Assembly: GCA_002840565.1 (NCBI GenBank)
Contig: PHBK01000011.1
Span: 42,687 to 106,686 of the forward strand
Direction of reading: 5' to 3'
From: Deltaproteobacteria bacterium HGW-Deltaproteobacteria-12
GTDB taxonomy: Bacteria; Desulfobacterota; Syntrophia; Syntrophales; Smithellaceae
Length of the DNA: 64,000 bases
Numbering within the stretch: position 1 is the stretch's first letter; the number at the start of each line of letters is the position of its first letter. A model generated the notes under the pieces. The model worked only from the letters and a program-made list of their open reading frames with translations. It did not search any database and was not told the DNA's origin. Shown in pieces: positions 34,009 through 41,886 of this stretch. The position numbers and the translations under genes are program-made.

Positions 34009-34851
34009 ATGACTAAAAAAATAATTGACGTTCATGGTAAAGCAGTCACGATAATTACCAGAGAAAATAAAGATTATATTTCCTTGACTGATATTGCCAA
34101 ATACCGGAATCAGGAAGAGCCATTTTCTATTATCAACAATTGGATGCGCAGCAGAGCAACTATCGAATTTTTAGGTTTATGGGAAAAATTGAGCAACCCG
34201 GATTTTAAACCTCTCGAATACGAGAGGTTTAAAAACGAAGCCGGCAGTAACTATTTTGTTTTGTCTCCCCAGAAGTGGATAGAATCAACCAACGCAATCG
34301 GTATTATATCTAAATCCGGCAGATATGGCGGCACATTTGCCCATAAAGATATTGCTTTTGAGTTTGCATCATGGATTTCTTCTGAATTTAAGCTCTATCT
34401 CATCGTGGAATTTCAGCGGCTCAAGGATGAAGAAAATAACAGGCTCAATCTTGAATGGAATTTGCAGCGCACCATTTCCAAGATCAATTATCATATTCAC
34501 ACGAATGCAATAAAAGAAAATCTAATTCCACCGGAGTTGAATAAAATACAGACACAATTCATCTATGCCAGCGAAGCTGATCTTCTGAATATGGCCTTAT
34601 TCGGCAAAACGGCAAAAGACTGGCGGTTAGCTAACCCGGCATTAGACGGCAATATCCGTGACTACGCAACCATCGAACAATTAGTGGTATTATCAAACCT
34701 GGAGAGTATTAACGCGGTTTTTATCCATCAGGGGCTTGAACAAAGCTCCAGACTTACTCAACTAAACAAAATTGCCATTACACAAATGAAATCCCTGGTT
34801 GATAGCTCCAATATTAAGAGGCTGAAACATAAAGGTTCGGATTCAGAATAA
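34009..34851 (+). CDS. KilA-N domain-containing DNA-binding protein
   Basis: The 280-residue product reads VHGKAVTIITRENKDYISLT, then DIAKYRNQEEPFSIINNWMR, a KilA-N type N-terminus, followed by LSPQKWIESTNAIGIISKSG and GTFAHKDIAFEFASWIS, the conserved H-x-D-I-A-x-EFA-W-S block of the domain. The C-terminal half contains EADLLNMALFGKTAKDWR. KilA-N proteins occur in phages and as scattered bacterial genes, with DNA binding as the proposed role. It is the only intact gene in the recA-start insertion. Its precise role is unknown. Confidence 0.83.
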   Translation: MTKKIIDVHGKAVTIITRENKDYISLTDIAKYRNQEEPFSIINNWMRSRATIEFLGLWEKLSNPDFKPLEYERFKNEAGSNYFVLSPQKWIESTNAIGIISKSGRYGGTFAHKDIAFEFASWISSEFKLYLIVEFQRLKDEENNRLNLEWNLQRTISKINYHIHTNAIKENLIPPELNKIQTQFIYASEADLLNMALFGKTAKDWRLANPALDGNIRDYATIEQLVVLSNLESINAVFIHQGLEQSSRLTQLNKIAITQMKSLVDSSNIKRLKHKGSDSE

Positions 34852-34892
34852 AAAATAGAGAAGGCAAACGGATTTAAATTATTAGCTAAATT

Positions 34893-34947
34893 ACTTAACG
34901 GAGGTTTCATATGTGCGCAGATTTAGATAGATCGAAAGCGGTGGAAT
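34893..34947 (+). repeat. 55-bp direct repeat, copy 2: start of intact recA
   Basis: Identical over 55 bases to 33456-33510. It supplies the ribosome binding site and start codon (34911) of recA. Sequence identity ends at GTGGAAT, after which copy 2 continues into the normal recA frame. The bases just left of it (AGCTAAATT) differ from those left of copy 1. Confidence 0.93.
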
Positions 34948-35933
34948 TGGCGATAACGCAAATTGAAAGACAGTTCGGCAAGGGATCAATCATGAGACTG
35001 GGCGGGAAAGAGCGTGTTGCCGATGTTCCCGCAATATCCACAGGGTCCCTGAGCCTGGATATCGCCTTGGGCACTATGGGCGTGCCGCGCGGCAGAATTG
35101 TTGAAATCTACGGGCCGGAATCCGGCGGCAAGACAACACTGGCTCTGCACATAGTTGCCGAAGCGCAAAAGGCCAACGGACTGGCGGCGTTTATCGATGC
35201 CGAGCATGCTCTCGATGTAACCTACGCCCGGAAAATCGGCGTGAACACCGATGACCTCCTTATTTCCCAGCCGGACACCGGAGAACAGGCCCTGGAAATC
35301 GCCGAGACGCTGGTGCGCAGCGGCGCCCTGGATATTCTCGTGATTGACTCCGTTGCGGCTCTGGTTCCCAAAGCCGAACTGGAAGGTGAAATGGGCGATG
35401 CCCAGATGGGACTCCAGGCCAGGCTCATGTCGCAGGCGCTGCGCAAGCTTACCGGCAGCATCAGTAAATCCAAAACAACAGTCATCTTTATCAATCAGCT
35501 GCGCATGAAAATCGGCGTGTTTTTCGGCAATCCGGAAACGACAACCGGCGGTAATGCCCTGAAATTCTATGCGTCTCAGCGGCTGGACATTCGTAAAATG
35601 ACATCGCTGAAAACCGGGCAGGATGTAACGGGCTTCCGGACAAAAGTCAAGGTAGTCAAAAATAAACTGGCGCCGCCTTTCCGGGAAGCGGAATTCGATA
35701 TTATTTTCGGCGAAGGCATTTCGCGCGAGGGCGATGTTCTGGACCTGGCCGCCGAGCAGGGCATTATCGAAAAAAGCGGCGCCTGGTATTCTTATAAGGG
35801 CGACAGAATGGGTCAGGGCCGCGATAATTCCCGAACCTTCCTGAAAGAAAATCCGGACATTATGAAACAGGTGGAAAACGAAGTTAAGGATAAGCTGGGC
35901 TTGAATATTGCCACTTCGGACGATGTTAAGTGA
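34911..35933 (+). CDS. recA: Recombinase RecA
   Basis: The 340-residue product has Walker [13 protein letters not shown], Walker [21 protein letters not shown], and the L2 region [21 protein letters not shown]. It catalyses strand exchange and LexA cleavage. The gene is intact, but its original promoter, if upstream of thpR or in the thpR-recA gap, is now about 1.4 kb away behind the insertion. recX follows with a GTGA overlap. Confidence 0.98.
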   Translation: MCADLDRSKAVELAITQIERQFGKGSIMRLGGKERVADVPAISTGSLSLDIALGTMGVPRGRIVEIYGPESGGKTTLALHIVAEAQKANGLAAFIDAEHALDVTYARKIGVNTDDLLISQPDTGEQALEIAETLVRSGALDILVIDSVAALVPKAELEGEMGDAQMGLQARLMSQALRKLTGSISKSKTTVIFINQLRMKIGVFFGNPETTTGGNALKFYASQRLDIRKMTSLKTGQDVTGFRTKVKVVKNKLAPPFREAEFDIIFGEGISREGDVLDLAAEQGIIEKSGAWYSYKGDRMGQGRDNSRTFLKENPDIMKQVENEVKDKLGLNIATSDDVK

Positions 35934-36547
35934 TTCGCTATTACCAGTCGCGTTTTAAAAAAAACGGCGACGGCAAAAATAATTTGCATCATGCAGCACG
36001 GACAGATGATCCTGTGTCGAATAACGCGGATAATCCAATAAATACGGCTAATTATCTTGATTTGCAGCATGCCAGGCAAAAAGCGTATCGTCTTTTGTCC
36101 TTGCGTCCGCGCAGCGCCAGAGAAGTAGAGAAAAAGCTGCGGGAAAAAGGGTTTCCCGCAGCAATTATTAAAGAAGCACTGGAAAAACTCCACGATTTGA
36201 AGTATCTGAATGATTCTTCTTTTGCCTCTCAATGGGCGCGTAATCTGGCAGTAAACAAACTCTGCGGAAATAGAAAAATTATCGCCAGCCTGAAGGAAAA
36301 AGGCGTTGCGGCAAATTTGATCGATCAGGCAATAGAGGAAGTGCGGCGGGAAATGCCGGAAGAAGAAGCCGTTGTTCTGCTAATTAGAAAAAAAATGGCC
36401 GGGAAAAAAGACGGCCTGCAGGATATTAAAGAAAAGAAAAGGATATTTCAAAGTCTGCTGGGCAGAGGATTCCCGGCAGGCTTGATAATAAGCCGTTTAG
36501 AAAAAATAACTTGGTCTTGCCCCCCGGAGGGGTGGTCAAATGAATGA
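35930..36547 (+). CDS. recX: Regulatory protein RecX
   Basis: The product starts at a GTG inside the recA stop (GTGA). The RecX repeats are visible: [38 protein letters not shown] and [18 protein letters not shown]. RecX caps and disassembles RecA filaments. The first 40 residues are not conserved, so the true start may lie further in. The recA-recX pair is normal. Confidence 0.9.
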   Translation: MIRYYQSRFKKNGDGKNNLHHAARTDDPVSNNADNPINTANYLDLQHARQKAYRLLSLRPRSAREVEKKLREKGFPAAIIKEALEKLHDLKYLNDSSFASQWARNLAVNKLCGNRKIIASLKEKGVAANLIDQAIEEVRREMPEEEAVVLLIRKKMAGKKDGLQDIKEKKRIFQSLLGRGFPAGLIISRLEKITWSCPPEGWSNE

Positions 36548-36554
36548 TAAAAAC

Positions 36555-36613
36555 GGCATAAGGAGCCGTAACGAAATACATAAAAACGAATTATTTCGTA
36601 ACGGCTCCTAAGC
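36555..36613. repeat. Dispersed palindromic element, copy 3
   Basis: CATAAGGAGCCGTAACGAAAT and ATTTCGTAACGGCTCCTAAG are inverted around TACATAAAAACGAAT. It is the same family as the two units at 1981-2190, with CATAAGG, TAACGAAAT and ATTTCGTAACG shared. It lies between recX and alaS, upstream of the alaS ribosome binding site (GGAGG at 36631). Confidence 0.75.
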
Positions 36614-36644
36614 AAAACAGGAAAGATACCGGAGGAAAATTTTC

Positions 36645-39287
36645 ATGGCGAAGACGGGCAGTGAAATCAGGGAAAGTTTTTTACAATACTTTACAGGGAA
36701 AGGGCATACTGTCGTAGCCAGCTCGGCTCTCATTCCCAAAGACGATCCGACTTTAATGTTCACCAATTCGGGGATGGTACAATTCAAAAACGCCTTTTTA
36801 GGTCTGGAAAACAGGGGCTATACAAGAGCGGCGTCCTCCCAGAAGTGCGTACGCGCCGGCGGCAAGCACAATGACCTGGAAAATGTCGGCGTTACCGCCC
36901 GCCATCATACTTTTTTCGAAATGCTCGGCAATTTTTCCTTTGGCGATTACTTCAAGAAAGAAGCAATTGCCTGGGGTTGGGAATATCTGACCGAGGTTGT
37001 GCAGCTGCCGAAAGACAAGCTCTGGGTTACCGTTTATCAGGATGACGACGAAGCTTACAACATCTGGCATAAAAAAATGAAAGTGCCCGCCGATCGCATT
37101 GTGCGGATGGGCGAAAAAAGCAACTTTTGGATGATGGGTGATACCGGACCATGCGGCCCCTGCTCCGAAGTAATTTACGATCAGGGCGCCGGCGTCGGCT
37201 GCGGACGGCCGGAATGTGATCTGGATTGCGGCTGCGACCGCTATCTGGAAATCTGGAATCTGGTTTTTACCCAATTTGACCGCGACGCGACAGGGAAATT
37301 AACCCCCCTGCCCAAACCGAATATTGATACGGGAATGGGCTTGGAGCGGCTTACGGCGGTTATTCAGGGTGCAAAAAGCAACTATGACACCGATTTGTTC
37401 GGCGGCATTATTCGTTTTGTCGAAAAAATCAGCGGCAAAACTTACGGCAACAACGCCGACGATGATACCTCCATTCGGGTTATCGCCGATCACAGCCGGG
37501 CGGTGACCTTTTTAATCGGCGACGGCATTCTGCCCAGCAATGAAGGCCGCGGTTATGTCCTGCGGCGCATTTTGCGCCGGGCGGCCCGACATGGCAAAAT
37601 GCTGGGTATTAATAAGCCTTTTCTTTATCAGTGCGCTGAAGTTGTCATCGCTATGATGAAAGATGTGTATTCCGACCTGGAATCAAAGTCATCTTTCATT
37701 ACCAAGGTTATTATCAATGAAGAGCAGCGTTTCATGGAAACACTCGATGCCGGTTTGCGTATTCTACAGGAAGAAACAGCGGCGCTGAAAAAGGCGGGCA
37801 AGTCAGTTCTCCCCGGTGCACTGATATTCAAGCTCTATGATACTTTCGGTTTTCCCACGGATTTGACGGCGGACATTGTCAGGCACGATGGCCTGACGCT
37901 GGACAATGACGGCTTTGAAACCGAAATGGAGCAGCAACGCGAACGTGCCCGCGGAGCATGGAAAGGCAGCGGGGAGGAATCGATTGACGAGTGCTACCTG
38001 AAAGCATCCAGCTCCGGCATTGTCACGAACTTCTGCGGCTATGAAGGAGTGACCAAAGCGGAATCGAAAATATTGGCCATCTTTCTGGAGGGGAAAACGG
38101 TAGAGAGCCTGGTTGAAGGTCAGATTGCCGAACTGATAGTGGAAACGACGCCATTCTATGGCGAATCCGGCGGGCAGGTCGGCGACACCGGCTATCTGGA
38201 AGGAAAGGATTTTGTCTTCGAAGTGCAGGATACGAAAAAGCCTGTGGAAAAGCTCTTCGTGCATAAGGGCGTTGTCCAAAAAGGGAATATTAAAACCGGC
38301 GATAAAGTTCATCTGATTGTTGATCTGGAAAGGAGAAAAGCTATTGCCGCCAATCATTCCGGTACGCATCTTTTGCAGGCGGCGCTCAAAGCCGTATTGG
38401 GAGATCATATCAAACAGTCCGGTTCGCTGGTTAATACCGAACGGCTGCGTTTTGATTTTTCTCATTTTTCCAAAATCACCGATGAAGAGCTAAGCCGCAT
38501 AGAAGATATTGCCAACGACTTGATTCGAAAAAATATCGCAGTGGTAACCGAGGTGTGCGCCCTGGAAGACGCGCTGAAAACTGGCGCCACCGCCGTATTC
38601 GATGAAAAATACGGAGCAACGGTACGTATAGTCAAAATGGGCGAAATGAGCATGGAGCTCTGCGGAGGCACGCATGTTCTCCGCACGGGCGATATCGGCC
38701 TGTTAAAGGTGCTGCATGAATCGGCAATCGCCGCGGGAGTGCGCCGCATCGAGGCGGTCACCGGCAGGCAGGCGCTCCTGCATGTGCAAAAGGCGGAAGA
38801 AGAACTGAAAAAAGCCGCCTTGTTGTTCAAGACAAGCCCCTCGGAACTGACCGACCGCGCCGAAAAACTGCTCAAACACAGCAAAGATATGGAAAAGGAA
38901 ATCGAGGCGCTGAAAGGGAAACTGGCCGCCAAAGATTCCGGGGATTTACTGAGTCAGGCTAAGGAAATAGGCGGCATTAAAGTACTGGCCACAGAAGTAA
39001 GTATCAGCGATGCCAAAACACTGCGCGATTTCGGCGACAAGCTGCGGGACAAACTGGCATCGGGCATAATTTTGTTAGGCAGCAAAGCCGGCGAGAAAGC
39101 ATTTCTGCTTTGCATGGTCACGAAAGACCTGACCGGGAAGTATTCCGCCGGTAGTATCATCAAGGAACTAGCACCGCTTGTCGGCGGCAGCGGCGGCGGC
39201 CGTCCCGACATGGCCCAGGCCGGAGGAACAAAGCCGGAGAATTTAGGGAAGGCAATTGCGGCACTGGAGAAACTACTGACGAAGTAG
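36645..39287 (+). CDS. alaS: Alanyl-tRNA synthetase
   Basis: The 880-residue product has the class II catalytic core (TFFEMLGNFSFGDYFK, GDTGPCGPCSEVIYD, DTGMGLERL), the editing domain with HSGTHLLQAALKAVLG and the Zn site ELCGGTHVLRTGDIG, and a C-terminal C-Ala domain (GGSGGGRPDMAQAGG). It charges tRNA-Ala and clears mischarged Ser/Gly. It ends the pgpA-alaS run. GGAGG precedes the ATG. Confidence 0.98.
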   Translation: MAKTGSEIRESFLQYFTGKGHTVVASSALIPKDDPTLMFTNSGMVQFKNAFLGLENRGYTRAASSQKCVRAGGKHNDLENVGVTARHHTFFEMLGNFSFGDYFKKEAIAWGWEYLTEVVQLPKDKLWVTVYQDDDEAYNIWHKKMKVPADRIVRMGEKSNFWMMGDTGPCGPCSEVIYDQGAGVGCGRPECDLDCGCDRYLEIWNLVFTQFDRDATGKLTPLPKPNIDTGMGLERLTAVIQGAKSNYDTDLFGGIIRFVEKISGKTYGNNADDDTSIRVIADHSRAVTFLIGDGILPSNEGRGYVLRRILRRAARHGKMLGINKPFLYQCAEVVIAMMKDVYSDLESKSSFITKVIINEEQRFMETLDAGLRILQEETAALKKAGKSVLPGALIFKLYDTFGFPTDLTADIVRHDGLTLDNDGFETEMEQQRERARGAWKGSGEESIDECYLKASSSGIVTNFCGYEGVTKAESKILAIFLEGKTVESLVEGQIAELIVETTPFYGESGGQVGDTGYLEGKDFVFEVQDTKKPVEKLFVHKGVVQKGNIKTGDKVHLIVDLERRKAIAANHSGTHLLQAALKAVLGDHIKQSGSLVNTERLRFDFSHFSKITDEELSRIEDIANDLIRKNIAVVTEVCALEDALKTGATAVFDEKYGATVRIVKMGEMSMELCGGTHVLRTGDIGLLKVLHESAIAAGVRRIEAVTGRQALLHVQKAEEELKKAALLFKTSPSELTDRAEKLLKHSKDMEKEIEALKGKLAAKDSGDLLSQAKEIGGIKVLATEVSISDAKTLRDFGDKLRDKLASGIILLGSKAGEKAFLLCMVTKDLTGKYSAGSIIKELAPLVGGSGGGRPDMAQAGGTKPENLGKAIAALEKLLTK

Positions 39288-39553
39288 TTTTAATCTGGAG
39301 GCTCTATTATCATTCCCTACCTGACGCGTGACCTTTAGGTTATCGGGAATCCAGTGCTTTTGCAATTTAGTCGCACGCTAAGTGGACTATCGAATTTTGC
39401 CGGATAGTTTTGCCAATGCGCATTTTTTATCATTCCCGACTTGAAAAGAGCATTTTAAGGTGGATGAGTGTGTATTTAAAAGAAAGCACTGCTGAACTAC
39501 ACAACCTCCTCAACTCCATAAATACGACAGCTTACGAGTGGTAATGACCATCT

Positions 39554-39572
39554 TGTCGGAATTCTTTACAGA
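39554..39572 (+). promoter_or_regulatory. Upstream activator-type site 1 for the PEP-CTERM gene
   Basis: TGTCGGAATTCTTTACAGA, an imperfect palindrome centred on GAATTC (TGT and ACA ends). An identical copy lies 112 bases downstream. It lies about 236 bp upstream of the sigma-54-type promoter, a usual distance for an enhancer. Probably bound by an NtrC-family activator such as PrsR, by analogy with PEP-CTERM regulation elsewhere. Inference. Confidence 0.55.
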
Positions 39573-39665
39573 ATCGTTTCGGAACAAAAAAAATCACAAC
39601 GTCAAGATATTATTAAATAGAGCGTCATTTCACCTCTCAAATAACCCCAAAATCGCCTTTTTTTC

Positions 39666-39684
39666 TGTCGGAATTCTTTACAGA
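39666..39684 (+). promoter_or_regulatory. Upstream activator-type site 2 for the PEP-CTERM gene
   Basis: Second copy of TGTCGGAATTCTTTACAGA, identical over 19 bases to the copy at 39554, about 124 bp upstream of the promoter. Two identical sites in 130 bases of non-coding DNA are unlikely by chance. Confidence 0.55.
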
Positions 39685-39807
39685 TTTGCAAAACAGTGCT
39701 GGCATTGGCAAAATGGGCAGTTGGAGTTATGAAAATAAATAATATAATAATTATCAATATTAATTATTTAACTAACCTTTTTTATTAAAGTAATAAGAGT
39801 TGTGGCG

Positions 39808-39824
39808 TTGGTATATAAGTTGCT
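39808..39824 (+). promoter_or_regulatory. Sigma-54-type promoter of the PEP-CTERM gene
   Basis: TTGGTATATAAGTTGCT keeps the sigma-54 spacing: GG (-24) and GC (-12) are separated by exactly 10 bases, with TTGCT at -12. The -24 half lacks the usual CAC, so the match is partial. It lies 57 bases before the ATG. Confidence 0.55.
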
Positions 39825-39880
39825 TTTAGTCTCGTTAGAGGTTCTTCTAGCCCTAAATTAAATTCAAGAGGAGATTAGTA

Positions 39881-40474
39881 ATGAAACGTTATGTATTAGT
39901 ATTAGTATGTTTAAGTGTGTTGTTTGTCGCTTTTCTTGCTCAGCCAGTTCATGCGGCTTATCAATACACAGTCAACTTCGACCAGCTAGTTGTCGACACC
40001 AACGAATATCCAACTTTTAGACCGGTATACGCGGCAGATAGCTTTTCTTTCATCACCCTGACCATCCTCGATTCAGTTGGACAAACGGTGGCTGTGCCAG
40101 GTGGTGAGATCAATGGATTCTCATTTTCAACTCTTCATATAAATCAGGGACCGCCATCAGGAAATCTAACTATCTTGGGTTTTGATACAAATCAAGGAGC
40201 GGATTTGTCAAAGCTTCCAGGAGAAGTCTATGATATATTTTTTATAATTCCTGGTAGTCCATTTGCAATAGGAACCTATGCTGCTACGCTGATGGGACGT
40301 GGTATCATCAGTGAAGAGTACACTGAAGGGTATGGTGGAAGTTCTGCTTTCCTATACACGACGGGCAGTCTAACCATTTCTGACGTTTCTTCCGTTCCCG
40401 AACCGGCTTCCATGCTGCTGTTTGGCCTTGGCTTGCTTGGTTTGGCAGGACTTCGCAGAAAGTTAAAGAAATAA
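39881..40474 (+). CDS. PEP-CTERM sorting domain protein
   Basis: The 197-residue product has a signal peptide (KRYVLVLVCLSVLFVAFLA to AHA) and ends with VPEPASMLLFGLGLLGLAGL then RRKLKK, the full PEP-CTERM signal: the VPEP motif, a transmembrane span and a basic tail. It is probably sorted by exosortase XrtA and processed to the cell surface or extracellular matrix. The body has no known domain that I recognise. No exosortase or EPS genes lie within the window. An intrinsic terminator follows. Confidence 0.92.
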   Translation: MKRYVLVLVCLSVLFVAFLAQPVHAAYQYTVNFDQLVVDTNEYPTFRPVYAADSFSFITLTILDSVGQTVAVPGGEINGFSFSTLHINQGPPSGNLTILGFDTNQGADLSKLPGEVYDIFFIIPGSPFAIGTYAATLMGRGIISEEYTEGYGGSSAFLYTTGSLTISDVSSVPEPASMLLFGLGLLGLAGLRRKLKK

Positions 40475-40500
40475 CCAAACACACATAGCAGTTATTGAAG

Positions 40501-40532
40501 AAAGGCAGGGTCAAATTCCCCTGCCTTTTTTT
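40501..40532 (+). terminator. Intrinsic terminator after the PEP-CTERM gene
   Basis: AAAGGCAGGG and CCCTGCCTTT form a 10-bp stem around TCAAATTC with seven T behind it. It closes the single-gene PEP-CTERM transcript. Confidence 0.88.
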
Positions 40533-40673
40533 GTGCATTTCAAACAGTTTTCGCAGATAGCAAGACGTTCCAAAATACTTAAGTTGTAGGTACTGCGCTA
40601 TAAAGGTGTAGCTTTTCTCGAAATTGTCTGACAAATTAAGATTAGATCAAAATAATTCAAGTCCAGGATAATT

Positions 40674-41609
40674 ATGATCATCAGTTGCAGCCGCCGGACG
40701 GATATCCCCGCTTTTTACAGCGACTGGTTTGAAAACCGTATTCGCGAAGGATTTGTTTTGGTGCGCAATCCGCTGAATGCCCATCAGGTTCGCCGGATTT
40801 CGCTTACGCCATCGGACGTTGACTGCATTGTCTTCTGGACAAAAAACCCCGGGCATATGCTGGACAGGCTTCAGCTCCTGCAGGATTATTCCTGCTATTT
40901 TCAATTCACTCTGACGCCCTACGATAACGATATCGAATCGAATCTGCCGCCAAAGACGAAAATTATCGATACGTTTCTGAGGCTTTCCGACAAAATTGGA
41001 GCTAAAAGAATTATCTGGCGGTATGACCCGATTTTGCTCTCGAAAAGAATCAGCCCCGCCTATCTTATTGATCATTTCGGGAATATGTCCCGACGACTTT
41101 CCGGGTATACCGAAAAATGCACCATCAGTTTCCTGGATATGTACCGCCACCTGCAGGGGAAAAGCCCAGACCTTACCATTCGGCCACCCGACGAATCCGA
41201 GATGTGCGCCATTGCCAGGGAGATCGCCTGCATTGCCCGCAGCCATAATATTAAAATAGAAACATGCGCCGAGAAGATCGATCTGGCCGATCTGGGCATT
41301 GAGCACGGCAAATGCATTGATGATCGTCTGATTGCAGAATTAACCGGAAGGAACCTGAACATTGCCAAAGATAAAAATCAGCGGGAGCTTTGCGGTTGTG
41401 TCGAAAGCATCGACGTCGGGGAATACAATACCTGCAAGCACTTATGCAGTTATTGTTATGCCAATCTCAGCTCCAAAGCAGTTGATAGAAACGTGTCCCG
41501 GCATAATGAGAAATCGCCGTTGCTGATTGGAGAAATGGACGGCAAACAAGAAATTATTCAGCATAAAGACAAATCCATTAGCAGAAAGCAAACAGATTTG
41601 TTTGCTTGA
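40674..41609 (+). CDS. DUF1848 family protein
   Basis: The 311-residue product begins MIISCSRRTDIPAFYSDWF, the defining DUF1848 start, with DCIVFWTKNPGHMLDRL and RIIWRYDPILLS, and ends with a Cys-rich region (RELCGCVESIDVGEYNTC, KHLCSYCYAN). The late cysteines could hold an iron-sulfur or zinc centre. Function unknown. It is not linked to an obvious partner. Confidence 0.85.
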   Translation: MIISCSRRTDIPAFYSDWFENRIREGFVLVRNPLNAHQVRRISLTPSDVDCIVFWTKNPGHMLDRLQLLQDYSCYFQFTLTPYDNDIESNLPPKTKIIDTFLRLSDKIGAKRIIWRYDPILLSKRISPAYLIDHFGNMSRRLSGYTEKCTISFLDMYRHLQGKSPDLTIRPPDESEMCAIAREIACIARSHNIKIETCAEKIDLADLGIEHGKCIDDRLIAELTGRNLNIAKDKNQRELCGCVESIDVGEYNTCKHLCSYCYANLSSKAVDRNVSRHNEKSPLLIGEMDGKQEIIQHKDKSISRKQTDLFA

Positions 41610-41646
41610 CATGGATAACCGGGCAATGACAGTCAAGCCTGATAAT

Positions 41647-41850
41647 TTATTCTTTTTGCTTCCTTTCTTTTTGAGCAAACAGCCCGCATTTGATAGCAGA
41701 TTTCATATACACGTCAACGGAAGGCATCCGGGCGGATTTAAAACCAATAATGCTGCAGCCATAAGGATAACTCTGTTTGCGGGTAATATAAAAATGCTCG
41801 CAGGAAAAACAGTTGATGTGCCGTGTTTCCTCATCATTTTTATCAGTCAT
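41647..41850 (-). CDS. Small conserved Cys-containing protein
   Basis: The 67-residue product has HINCFSCEHFYITRKQSYPYGC, then SIIGFKSARMPSVDVY and IKCGLFAQKE. The spacing CxxC then PYGC then GFKS-PS then C matches a short family I remember seeing as conserved hypotheticals in proteobacteria. Four cysteines suggest one metal-binding site. It lies 36 bases after the M16 peptidase stop on the same strand. Function unknown. Confidence 0.65.
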   Translation of the reverse strand: MTDKNDEETRHINCFSCEHFYITRKQSYPYGCSIIGFKSARMPSVDVYMKSAIKCGLFAQKERKQKE

Positions 41851-41886
41851 AAGGATTACCCCGAAAAACCATTTTTTCCTGACAAT

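Larger units (their letters stand above)
39288..39880. other. Intergenic region with control sites for the PEP-CTERM gene
   Basis: 593 bases without a supported gene. It holds two identical 19-bp sites (39554 and 39666), an AT-rich stretch, and a sigma-54-type promoter at 39808-39824, all oriented to the PEP-CTERM gene. CATTCCC-type words near 39310 and 39430 are low-information. No leader peptide was found. Confidence 0.6.

Noticed and set aside
34325..34513. 62-residue frame inside the KilA-N gene
   Set aside because: Out of frame within a well-supported gene.
39538..39732. 64-residue plus-strand ORF in the PEP-CTERM upstream region
   Set aside because: It overlaps the two 19-bp sites, has no ribosome binding site and no recognisable domain.
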